From Mucilaginibacter sp. (GTDB taxonomy: Bacteria > Bacteroidota > Bacteroidia > Sphingobacteriales > Sphingobacteriaceae), in the NCBI GenBank assembly GCA_028288315.1, contig JAQBNY010000324.1, positions 1 to 6,285 on the forward strand: a stretch of 6,285 nucleotides of DNA, written 5' to 3'. Shown in pieces: positions 1-6,285 of this stretch. The translations under genes were made by a program, and so were the position numbers. The notes below the pieces were generated by a model. It was given only the letters and a program-made list of their open reading frames with translations. It did not search any database and was not told the origin of the DNA. How positions within the stretch are numbered: position 1 is the stretch's first letter; every line of letters starts with the position of its first letter.

Positions 1-1750
1 CCAGCTTTTGGCCTATAGCTTTTTGCGGCGTACCAAAACCCAGTTCCCTTACAGCTGTTTCGTTTATAATAAAACCTTCCGGCTGATCTGTTTTTATGTT
101 CTTAGAAAAATCCCTTCCGGCTACAAGCTGCAAATTCAGGGTTTTAATATAATCATGGTCAACCAGTAGCTGGGTTACCGAATGACTCTTATTTTCGCCG
201 TTGCGTGGTACAATAATTTCATCGCCTGCTGTAAGATCGCCCGGAAAACCATAGCCTATAGATACCGAAGACACTCCCGACGATTGTAACAGGTCATTCT
301 TAAATGAACTGTAATTTCTGGTCATATCATCGCCCTGCATCGGGAAAAACATGATCTCCTCTTTATTAAAACCTAAATCTTTTGTGTGAAGATAATTTAC
401 CTGCTGATAAACAATGATAGCACTGATTATGAGCAAAGATGACAGCGAGAATTGCGTAACCACCAGCGCCTTTCTGAATAATTGCCCTTTAAAACCGTTT
501 TCATCGCCCATTGCACCTTTTAAAACTTTAATGGTTTTAAAGCGCGACAGTACAATTGCCGGATAAAAGCCTGCACTTATACCCACAACCAGGATTAAAC
601 CTATAATAATTAAAAAGATTAGCGGGAATGATAATAAATTAAGTGATATGTTTTTGCCTGTAAACTGGTTAAGTGCGGGTAAAAGCAGCATTGTTATAAC
701 CACGGCCACTATAATACTCATCAAAGCAAATAAAATAGTTTCGCCGGTAAATTGTAAAATGAGCTGCCACCTGCTTGCACCGATAGCTTTTTTTACGCCC
801 ACCTCTTTTGCACGCTGGATAGATTTTGCTGTAGTTAAATTAATAAAGTTAAAACAGGCTATAAGCAGTATAAAAAAAGCGATAATGGATAGTGCGTTAA
901 CGTATACAATGTTGCCCCTAACTGCCATATCAAACTTAAAGTTGGAAGAATAAAGGTGCACTTTTTTGAGGGGTTGTAAATAAGGCAGGTAGGTGAAGCC
1001 CATAGGTTTAAGAACCGGGTATGCCCTGGCTTTAACAATATCCTGAAATTTTTTTTGCAGATTTAATGCATCTGTACCCCTTTGCACTTTTATATAAGTA
1101 TAAAACTGCTGCCATCCCCAGCCTTGCATACTTTCCGGAGGTAATCCTGCACTTTCGAGCGGGAGTATATAATTGAGCGAAAGGTGAAATTTAGGATCCT
1201 GAACAAATACCGCTTTTACCTGATAAGGCAGTTTGTCTATCATCAGTTGCTTGCCAATAGGGTTTACATTGCCAAAGCATTGGTTTGCCAAAGCCGAAGA
1301 AATTATTACCGATGAAGGGTCATCAAGAGCATGAGCTACCGACCCATAGCTGGAGTTTAAAGGGAAAATTTTAAGGAAGCCAGGCTCGGTATATATCCCG
1401 CCTTCCAGATATAGTTTTTTGTTGCCCTGCTCAAATAATGATTTGGACTGTATTTGCATTATACGGGCAGATTCTTTCACCTCCGGGAATTCTTGTTTTA
1501 GGGTAGGGGCGAACATAGGCGAGGTGCCGGCCGAATTAGATATACCCTCTGTGCGATCTGTTTTTAAATAAACACGATATACTACATCCGCACCGGGGAT
1601 ACCCTTGTCGTATTGCTTTTCGTCCCAAACAAACAATCCTATTAGTAAACAGGATGCCAGGCCAAGTGTAAGGCCCGAGATGTTGATTAATGCGAACCCT
1701 TTATGTTTCGCAAGATTACGAAATGAAATTTTGAGGAAAGTTTTAAACAT
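1..1750 (-). CDS. ABC transporter permease, MacB/FtsX type, C-terminus cut by window edge
   Basis: This is the inner-membrane permease of an ABC transporter of the MacB/FtsX (type VII) class, which couples cytoplasmic ATP hydrolysis to movements of periplasmic domains and often serves efflux or envelope stress functions. The frame is open from the ATG at 1750 to the window edge, giving 583 codons; relatives are near 790-800 residues, so roughly the last quarter is missing. The start MFKTFLKISFRNLAKHKG is the family's typical N-terminus. TM1 lies at about residues 21-42, a MacB-type periplasmic domain at about 43-283, and an FtsX bundle has TMs near 286-306, 338-360 and 377-401. The cytoplasmic signature RAKEVGVKKAIGASRWQLI is at 313-331. 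A further TM (about 428-448) opens the second half, whose periplasmic domain continues to the edge; the last three TMs are outside. No ATPase gene is in view, so the partner and substrate are unknown. The upstream gap holds a sigma-54-like promoter and a palindrome. Confidence 0.93.
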   Translation of the reverse strand, partial: MFKTFLKISFRNLAKHKGFALINISGLTLGLASCLLIGLFVWDEKQYDKGIPGADVVYRVYLKTDRTEGISNSAGTSPMFAPTLKQEFPEVKESARIMQIQSKSLFEQGNKKLYLEGGIYTEPGFLKIFPLNSSYGSVAHALDDPSSVIISSALANQCFGNVNPIGKQLMIDKLPYQVKAVFVQDPKFHLSLNYILPLESAGLPPESMQGWGWQQFYTYIKVQRGTDALNLQKKFQDIVKARAYPVLKPMGFTYLPYLQPLKKVHLYSSNFKFDMAVRGNIVYVNALSIIAFFILLIACFNFINLTTAKSIQRAKEVGVKKAIGASRWQLILQFTGETILFALMSIIVAVVITMLLLPALNQFTGKNISLNLLSFPLIFLIIIGLILVVGISAGFYPAIVLSRFKTIKVLKGAMGDENGFKGQLFRKALVVTQFSLSSLLIISAIIVYQQVNYLHTKDLGFNKEEIMFFPMQGDDMTRNYSSFKNDLLQSSGVSSVSIGYGFPGDLTAGDEIIVPRNGENKSHSVTQLLVDHDYIKTLNLQLVAGRDFSKNIKTDQPEGFIINETAVRELGFGTPQKAIGQKL

Positions 1751-1781
1751 AACAGCAAAATTTAAGTTCGATAAAGTTCTC

Positions 1782-1796
1782 GCTTAAATAATGCCA
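1782..1796 (-). promoter_or_regulatory. Candidate sigma-54 (RpoN) promoter of the permease gene
   Basis: Read on the minus strand this is TGGCATTATTTAAGC, with the invariant GG and GC of a -24/-12 promoter separated by exactly 10 bases. The -24 half matches TGGCA of the TGGCACG consensus; the -12 half is AAGC instead of TTGC, so it is imperfect. The predicted transcription start would be near 1770, leaving a leader of about 20 bases before the ATG at 1750. No good TAnnTTTG-type housekeeping -7 element was found in this gap. The assignment is inferred from spacing and from the palindrome upstream. Confidence 0.4.
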
Positions 1797-1844
1797 TTAA
1801 TACATTGTGCTGTAAGTAAGTTATTTATGTGCTCGTGCGGACTA

Positions 1845-1888
1845 TTTACATGTACGTAAACGGACAGTTCTGTTCGGTTGCGATACGT
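1845..1888. promoter_or_regulatory. Imperfect inverted repeat, possible activator-binding site
   Basis: The core is CGGACAG (1861-1867), TT, CTGTTCG (1870-1876), a 7-base inverted repeat with one mismatch. It is flanked by outer arms ACGTA (1854-1858) and TACGT (1884-1888). A second short repeat, TTTAC (1845-1849) with GTAAA (1856-1860), overlaps the left arm. Further CGGAC-like half-sites lie at 1838-1842 and 1892-1896. The core centre is about 119 bases upstream of the permease ATG and about 100 bases upstream of the predicted sigma-54 start site, a usual place for an enhancer-binding protein. It also sits just after the esterase stop codon, but it lacks the GC-rich stem and T-run of an intrinsic terminator. 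Confidence 0.45.
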
Positions 1889-1898
1889 CAGTGGACTT

Positions 1899-3437
1899 TT
1901 ATTTCCCGGTTATTTGCTTAACCATAAAATCTAACGCTGCTTTATCAGGCAATGACACGGCTGCAGGGCTTTCGCCCAATAGCATTACTTTGCGGCTTGT
2001 GATGTTGTATGCAGGCCATTGCGGCAAACTGTTACTATTAGGGTTTCCGTTTTTGGCAAAGTTTACCCAATAACTTGACATGGTATCGGCCAGTTGCTGG
2101 TCTACCGGTTCAAAGGGGCGATTTAAAAATTTAAGGTTGTTAAAAGCATAGCCAACCTCGCCAGTGTGAAAGGCTCCGTATTTTTTAAAAGCTTCGGTGG
2201 CAGGCATTCTGCGGGTAAAGCGATACAGGTAAACTTTGGCTTTATTTTTTGCCGACTGTACATTGGCCCAACTGTAATTTTGCACGCCAAATGTCATATC
2301 ACGAGATATTCTTATTTGCGAAGTTTCGGCTTCTGCATCGGTACCTGCTGGATAGAGTTTTAAAAATTCAATGGCTTTGTTACCGTATCTTTTCTGTATA
2401 TCGGCCTTATATTCCACGGCATTTTTTAACTTTCCAACAAGGGCATCATCCTCATTCCAACCGGTTAAGAGTGGTACCTGATCTTCTTTGTTAGCCGCAA
2501 AAATTTCAAGGGGTGTTTGTGGCAGAAAGTAACCATCAATAATTGGGCGAAAACTATTTTGCTTCAACAGATCATCCGCAGATAATCTCCTTAGTTCTGC
2601 CAGTGAGCTGGCGTGTAATGCTTCCGCAGCTTTAATGCCGCTTTTTTCGGCTTGTTCTAAAGATGTTGCACTAAATGGGCCAGGTAACATCTGTGCGCCG
2701 CTTTCGGCAATGGCACGCTGGAATAATCCTTTAGCTAATGGTGATGCTACCAGGTAATTAACATTCATTGACCCCGCAGATTGCCCTGCAATGGTCACAT
2801 TGTTAGGGTCGCCGCCAAAGGCAGCAATATTTTTTTGTACCCATTTTAACGCGGCTACCAAATCCATTAAACCATAATTACCGGATGTGTGATTAGGCGA
2901 TTCTTTTGTTAGTTCCGGGTGAGCGAAAAAGCCAAAAATACCTACCCGGTAAGGAACGCTTACCAATATCACACCTTTTTTTGTCAGTGCTTCACCATCA
3001 TAGATAGGCACATTAGTGCCACCACTTACAAAGCCACCGCCGTAGATCCATACTATAACCGGTCTTTTTTCTGTTGCAGATTTTGCGCCTGTCCAAACGT
3101 TCAGGTACAGGCAATCTTCGCTTAGCGGCTCATCCTTTATCAAAAACTCACGGGTGTAAACACCAGATACATCGGGTTTGCCCTGCACTGGGCTTTTGGC
3201 AAATTCAGTGCATGCCTTTACATCCGTCCACGGTGTAACAGGTTGTGGCGCTTTCCAGCGCAGATCGCCAACAGGTGGCGCTGCAAAAGGAATGCCTTTA
3301 AAAATATGAACCGACCCATCACCATTAACACTTCCTGAAATTTGCCCGGCATCAGTTTCAACAACGCTAAAAGCGGTTTGCGCCAGAGTACAATAAGCAC
3401 ACAAAAGGGTAATGGATAAGGTTAGGATGCGTTTCAT
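1899..3437 (-). CDS. Secreted type-B carboxylesterase (alpha/beta hydrolase)
   Basis: This is a serine carboxylesterase of the type-B family (COesterase; PnbA/cholinesterase-like), which hydrolyses carboxylic esters; at 512 residues it is full length. MKRILTLSITLLCAYCTLAQ is a signal peptide, probably cleaved after Ala19, so the enzyme is exported. The family signature EDCLYLNVW is at 107-115, and Cys76 with Cys109 match the usual first disulfide. The oxyanion-hole loop IYGGGFVSGG is at 131-140, and the nucleophile elbow GQSAG at 218-222 gives Ser220. The catalytic His is His424 in GAFHTGEVGYAF. The acidic residue aligns with Asp331 in TGWNEDDA, where the family normally has Glu followed by Gly. 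The start follows the glycosidase gene by 47 bases on the same strand with no visible promoter between, so they are probably co-transcribed. That suggests removal of acyl decorations from a glycoside, but the substrate is not determinable here. Confidence 0.95.
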   Translation of the reverse strand: MKRILTLSITLLCAYCTLAQTAFSVVETDAGQISGSVNGDGSVHIFKGIPFAAPPVGDLRWKAPQPVTPWTDVKACTEFAKSPVQGKPDVSGVYTREFLIKDEPLSEDCLYLNVWTGAKSATEKRPVIVWIYGGGFVSGGTNVPIYDGEALTKKGVILVSVPYRVGIFGFFAHPELTKESPNHTSGNYGLMDLVAALKWVQKNIAAFGGDPNNVTIAGQSAGSMNVNYLVASPLAKGLFQRAIAESGAQMLPGPFSATSLEQAEKSGIKAAEALHASSLAELRRLSADDLLKQNSFRPIIDGYFLPQTPLEIFAANKEDQVPLLTGWNEDDALVGKLKNAVEYKADIQKRYGNKAIEFLKLYPAGTDAEAETSQIRISRDMTFGVQNYSWANVQSAKNKAKVYLYRFTRRMPATEAFKKYGAFHTGEVGYAFNNLKFLNRPFEPVDQQLADTMSSYWVNFAKNGNPNSNSLPQWPAYNITSRKVMLLGESPAAVSLPDKAALDFMVKQITGK

Positions 3438-3484
3438 ATTAAAGCTATTTACAGATTACTTTATGATAGAGAAAACGAACGAAT

Positions 3485-5815
3485 TTACGGTTTTGCAACT
3501 GGTTTACTATATTTTGCTGTACGGGCATCTTTAATTACACCTTTCCAGTTTAGGCCATAGCCAAAATCATATATATGGCCTTCAGAATCGGTATAGCATT
3601 TCATATCACGCGGTACATCTTCAAACTGTGCTTCAACAGTTTGCATATCCAAAGGCATTTGCAATGGTAACAATGCTGATGGTTCTGCCTTGCCGGTTAA
3701 GATATCTAAACTTGCCTGCCCTTGTACTCCAAAATCTGCAATGATAGCATTTGCCTGTTTTTCAAGCTCGGCAAAAACCATTGGGTTGTTAATGTTAACT
3801 GATACAATAACCGGTTTGCCCTTCATTTTGGCATAGGTATCGGTTACCATAGCCAGGTCGGTTATGTTGGTTGATGTTTCTGATTTACCTTTATAGCTGC
3901 GGTTAGTGAATTTTTCTAATGGGTCGCCACCTGCTAAGCTGGTTGCACGGGCAGTTTCTGCAGTGTATTTACCATATTGTAACGATACCGGCAAATAACC
4001 ATTTCCTCCATTTTTTGCATCATCGGCACTATAGCCACCGTTTCCTATCGGGCTTGCAATAAATACCAGCGCATAATCTGCCTCGTCAGGGTTTTCAGTC
4101 ACTTTGAAATATTTTTTTACTATTTCCATGTTCACCGGGTATTCCAGTTTCTCGGGCGTTTGCATGCCAAGGAAATTTTTACCTGCCGGAGTGAATTTTT
4201 TAGGCACATAAACAGTTTTACCCGTTTGCAAAGGCAATACGTTGGCTTTGTTTTTCAACATCACAATAGATTTTAACTGCGTTTGATAACCTGCTGCCAT
4301 AAACTCGGCGTTACCTACAGTTTTCTTTGACACTTCCGGATTTAGATAAGGGTTCTCAAATAAGCCTGTACGGAAAATGTTTCTTAATAAGCGCAAAGCA
4401 GATTGCTCAAATCTTGCCCTCATAAACGGTTCACCGTGTTCTTTTATGCCTATCCGGTAAGCTGCTACAACAGGGCCTACCTCGTTATTGCCACCAAACT
4501 GATCTACCCCAGCCATTAAAATTTTGTAATGGCGCTCGGCAATGGTAGCTTTTTCCATCCCCCATGATTTACCTGATAAAAAGCTGTTAATCACCGTTTC
4601 GTCGCCGGTAACAAGCCAGTCGGTACAAACCACGCCGTCATATTTGTACTTGGTACGCAGTAAGTCGGTTATGATATACTTATTGTAGTTATTAGCCACA
4701 TTCTCGTGGTTTTTAATATCCTGATTGTAGCTAATAGTGTAGTAAGGCATCACCGCTGCAGCCATACCCGTTTTACCGTTAAGCTTAAAGGCACCCTGAG
4801 TAAAAGGTATTAAATGCTGACTGAAGTTGTTACCCGGATATACAGCGTACTTACCAAAGCCATAATGCGCATCGCGGCCGCCTTCGCCTGCACCGCCACC
4901 GGGCCAGTGTTTTACCATCGCGTTGACGCTGTTGTATCCCCAGCCGTTGGATATTTCATTATTGCCTGTTGAGGTTTGGAATCCATCAATATAAGCCCTT
5001 GCCATATCAGCCGCCAATTGCGGATCTTCGCCAAAGGTGCCGCTTACACGGTTCCAGCGTGGGTCGGTAGCAATATCAATCTGTGGCGATAATGCTGTAG
5101 CTATGCCTAAAGCACGATATTCCTGCCCGGCTATTTTGCCGAAGTTTTGAGTAACAGCAGGATCAAATGTTGCCGCCATGCCCAAAGAGCCCGGCCACAT
5201 AGAAATGCTGCCACCTGCGCCTGCGTTAAACTCGGCAGTGGCCAGTGTGCCATGCCGCGGATCAGAGCTGTTGTTGGCCGGGATGCCTAAACCAATACCT
5301 TCAACAAAGGCTTGCGCGGTGTTGTTCCACTTAGCGGCAACCTCAGGGCTTTGTACTGATGTAATAAGCACATGGCGCACGTTATCGTCTTTTAAAAACT
5401 TTTTTTGCTGGTCTGAAAGGTCATATGCATTCGCACCGCTTTCGGCGAACACCTTACCATTGTAAGTGCCTGCAAATGGTCCACCTGCAGCAGCCGGTAT
5501 AGGCTGGTGGCGGCTATACAGCATTAAACCGGCAATTTGCTCAATGCTCATTTTTGAAGCCAGATCTTTTGCGCGCACATCAACAGGTAAGCGCCAATCT
5601 TCATACTTATCCAGTTTACTGTTCTTGTTTAGGTCTTTAAAAGCAAGGCCATCAACAGTTAATATTTTAACGCCCGAGACAGCCGAGTAGCCCAGATTTT
5701 GCCCGCCTTTGTTGGACACCAAAACAACGTCACCATTCTTAGTTTCGGTCCATTTTGTTTGCGCCGAAGCTACAGCAGGCAATAATGCCATTAGCAATAG
5801 ATACTTTTTTTTCAT
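3485..5815 (-). CDS. Secreted glycoside hydrolase family 3 protein (beta-glucosidase-like)
   Basis: This is a retaining exo-acting glycosidase of family GH3, which removes single sugars from the non-reducing end of beta-linked oligosaccharides or glycosides. I chose the ATG at 5815 (776 residues) because MKKKYLLLMALLPAVASAQ then begins directly with a signal peptide, cleaved after Ala18; an in-frame GTG at 5845 would only add ten polar residues. DLNKNSKLDKYE at 61-72 resembles an EF-hand loop. The (beta/alpha)8 domain shows SDPRHG (184-189), WNRVSGTFGEDP (254-265), KHWPGGG (302-308) and the nucleophile Asp399 in CTDW. The second (alpha/beta) domain runs from about SIVMLKN (516-522) through GQASLDILTG and PSALLPLQMP (699-721) to FGYGLNW (751-757). 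There is no C-terminal fibronectin type III domain. The usual domain-2 acid/base glutamate is not evident. It is the first gene of a probable pair with the esterase. Family assignment is firm; sugar specificity is not. Confidence 0.94.
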   Translation of the reverse strand: MKKKYLLLMALLPAVASAQTKWTETKNGDVVLVSNKGGQNLGYSAVSGVKILTVDGLAFKDLNKNSKLDKYEDWRLPVDVRAKDLASKMSIEQIAGLMLYSRHQPIPAAAGGPFAGTYNGKVFAESGANAYDLSDQQKKFLKDDNVRHVLITSVQSPEVAAKWNNTAQAFVEGIGLGIPANNSSDPRHGTLATAEFNAGAGGSISMWPGSLGMAATFDPAVTQNFGKIAGQEYRALGIATALSPQIDIATDPRWNRVSGTFGEDPQLAADMARAYIDGFQTSTGNNEISNGWGYNSVNAMVKHWPGGGAGEGGRDAHYGFGKYAVYPGNNFSQHLIPFTQGAFKLNGKTGMAAAVMPYYTISYNQDIKNHENVANNYNKYIITDLLRTKYKYDGVVCTDWLVTGDETVINSFLSGKSWGMEKATIAERHYKILMAGVDQFGGNNEVGPVVAAYRIGIKEHGEPFMRARFEQSALRLLRNIFRTGLFENPYLNPEVSKKTVGNAEFMAAGYQTQLKSIVMLKNKANVLPLQTGKTVYVPKKFTPAGKNFLGMQTPEKLEYPVNMEIVKKYFKVTENPDEADYALVFIASPIGNGGYSADDAKNGGNGYLPVSLQYGKYTAETARATSLAGGDPLEKFTNRSYKGKSETSTNITDLAMVTDTYAKMKGKPVIVSVNINNPMVFAELEKQANAIIADFGVQGQASLDILTGKAEPSALLPLQMPLDMQTVEAQFEDVPRDMKCYTDSEGHIYDFGYGLNWKGVIKDARTAKYSKPVAKP

Positions 5816-5845
5816 AAACACTTTATGTTTAAGCGGTTTGTTCAC

Positions 5846-5859
5846 AAGCTTTACAGCTT
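5846..5859. repeat. Small inverted repeat in the glycosidase leader
   Basis: AAGCT (5846-5850) and AGCTT (5855-5859) can pair around a 4-base loop, about 30 bases upstream of the chosen glycosidase start. The stem is only 5 bp and nothing else marks it as functional; it may be chance. Confidence 0.2.
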
Positions 5860-5898
5860 ATGATATTATAATTGGTTTTTAATGACGACCGGAGAATC

Positions 5899-5919
5899 AT
5901 TGTGTCATTACTACACAAT
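5899..5919. promoter_or_regulatory. Operator-like inverted repeat in the divergent intergenic region
   Basis: ATTGTGT (5899-5905) and ACACAAT (5913-5919) are perfect 7-base inverted arms around a 7-base spacer. The right arm overlaps the candidate -7 element of the glycosidase promoter, so a dimeric regulator bound here would be expected to block or gate transcription of the glycosidase-esterase pair. The arms are AT-rich and there is no adjacent T-run, so a terminator is unlikely. The regulator is unknown; none is encoded in the window. Confidence 0.4.
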
Positions 5920-5946
5920 AGTATATATTATTATTTTAAATAACAA
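5916..5946 (-). promoter_or_regulatory. Candidate promoter of the glycosidase-esterase pair
   Basis: On the minus strand, TTG (5946-5944) is followed after 20 bases by TACTATTG (5923-5916). This resembles the Bacteroidota arrangement of TTG near -33 and TAnnTTTG near -7, with one mismatch in the -7 element. The predicted start would lie near 5910, giving a leader of about 95 bases. The spacer is almost purely A/T. It is the best match in the gap, but support is by pattern only. Confidence 0.35.
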
Positions 5947-6031
5947 GCACTTAAATGATTAAACAATAACATGTCTTAATTTGCCCTTTAAATAGTCGCA
6001 TTAACACCCTATAGGTTTGACTGCATCACAG

Positions 6032-6039
6032 TATCTTTG
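6032..6039 (+). promoter_or_regulatory. Candidate -7 promoter element of the VOC gene
   Basis: TATCTTTG is an exact match to the Bacteroidota -7 consensus TAnnTTTG and lies 35 bases upstream of the ATG at 6075, giving a leader of about 30 bases. A TTTG at 6016-6019 is only 12 bases upstream, shorter than the usual spacing of about 20, and no good -33 element is found at the normal distance, so only the -7 element is called. Confidence 0.5.
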
Positions 6040-6074
6040 GTTATCAAAACATTAACCATTAAAACCAAATAACA

Positions 6075-6285
6075 ATGACAAAAGAATTATGGATGAACCT
6101 GCCGGTGAAGGATATTAACCGATCAAAGGATTTTTTTACAAGTATTGGATTTGGTATTAAAGACGGGCCCGGTAGCACGGATATCTCTGTCGCTATATCG
6201 GTAAGTGAAAAAAATACCATTGTAATGCTTTTTCAGGAGGATGTATTTAAAAACTTTGCTCAAAACGGACTGGTGGATACTTCAA
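6075..6285 (+). CDS. VOC family protein (glyoxalase/bleomycin-resistance fold), C-terminus cut by window edge
   Basis: The first 70 codons, starting MTKELWMNLPVKDINRSKDF, are typical of a small vicinal-oxygen-chelate protein of the lactoylglutathione lyase-like group found in Bacteroidota. The pattern of strand 1 (LWMNLPV), helix 1 (DINRSKDFFTSIGF) and then strands around ISVAISV and TIVMLFQEDVF fits the beta-alpha-beta-beta-beta half-module. Relatives of this group are about 130-140 residues, so about half is visible. The start is supported by the -7 promoter element just upstream and by the fold beginning directly after it. No signal peptide is present, so it is cytoplasmic. Members serve as isomerases, dioxygenases or binding proteins for toxic compounds, so the reaction cannot be named; metal ligands cannot be judged from this half. 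It is divergent from the glycosidase, with no clear functional link. Confidence 0.85.
   Translation, partial: MTKELWMNLPVKDINRSKDFFTSIGFGIKDGPGSTDISVAISVSEKNTIVMLFQEDVFKNFAQNGLVDTS

Noticed and set aside
648..953. A plus-strand open frame of 101 codons inside the permease region.
   Set aside because: It lies antisense to a continuous permease frame with clear family signatures, and its own translation resembles nothing recognisable.
1854..1888. The palindrome after the esterase stop as an intrinsic terminator.
   Set aside because: The core spacer is only two bases, the stem has a mismatch, and no T-run follows on the minus strand.
3375..3437. Possible lipoprotein signal in the esterase because of cysteines at residues 13 and 16.
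   Set aside because: Neither cysteine is preceded by a lipobox (small residues at -1 and -3 with a Leu-like residue); an Ala-Gln signal peptidase I site fits better.
3438..3484. A separate promoter for the esterase in the 47-bp gap.
   Set aside because: No TAnnTTTG-like element or inverted repeat was found there, so read-through from the glycosidase is simpler.
5178..5690. Two plus-strand open frames opposite the N-terminal part of the glycosidase.
   Set aside because: They are antisense to strongly conserved GH3 motifs and have no recognisable protein features or start signals.
5816..5845. A ten-residue N-terminal extension of the glycosidase from an in-frame GTG.
   Set aside because: The ATG at 5815 places a standard signal peptide at the very N-terminus; the extension would put charged residues ahead of it.
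5901..5917. TGTGT/ACACA as a Crp-type binding site.
   Set aside because: The spacing is 7 instead of 6 and the inner A/T pair is reversed relative to TGTGA-N6-TCACA, so a Crp assignment would be forced; it is kept only as an unassigned operator-like repeat.

Overview
The window looks like a chromosomal segment of a Bacteroidota bacterium, most likely of the Sphingobacteriaceae (Mucilaginibacter or Pedobacter type). This rests on moderate AT content, A/T-rich start regions without clear Shine-Dalgarno sequences, a TAnnTTTG-type -7 promoter element, the double-FtsX permease architecture typical of the phylum, and two exported enzymes whose signal peptides end in Ala-Gln. The genus is inferred from style, not from a marker gene.

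Layout. Positions 1-1750 (minus) hold the first 583 codons of a MacB/FtsX-type ABC transporter permease that runs off the left edge. The 148-bp gap at 1751-1898 holds a sigma-54-like GG-N10-GC element (1782-1796) and, about 100 bp upstream of its predicted start site, an imperfect inverted repeat (1845-1888) placed like an enhancer-binding-protein site. Positions 1899-3437 (minus) encode a secreted type-B carboxylesterase. After a 47-bp gap, 3485-5815 (minus) encodes a secreted family 3 glycoside hydrolase. Positions 5816-6074 form a 259-bp divergent intergenic region with candidate promoters for both sides and a 7-7-7 inverted repeat over the hydrolase promoter. Positions 6075-6285 (plus) hold the first 70 codons of a VOC (glyoxalase/bleomycin-resistance fold) protein cut by the right edge.

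How the genes fit together. The hydrolase and esterase are read in that order on the minus strand, have no visible promoter between them and are both exported, so they probably form a two-gene unit acting on acylated glycosides or decorated oligosaccharides outside the cytoplasm. The exact substrate cannot be read from the sequence, and no SusC/SusD pair or sugar-responsive regulator is in view. The permease appears to be a separately controlled gene whose upstream region suggests sigma-54 activation. The VOC gene is divergent and has no evident functional link.

No mobile element, CRISPR array, RNA gene or convincing terminator was seen. The coding content is ordinary. The most interesting signals are the two regulatory palindromes and a few active-site deviations in the two enzymes.
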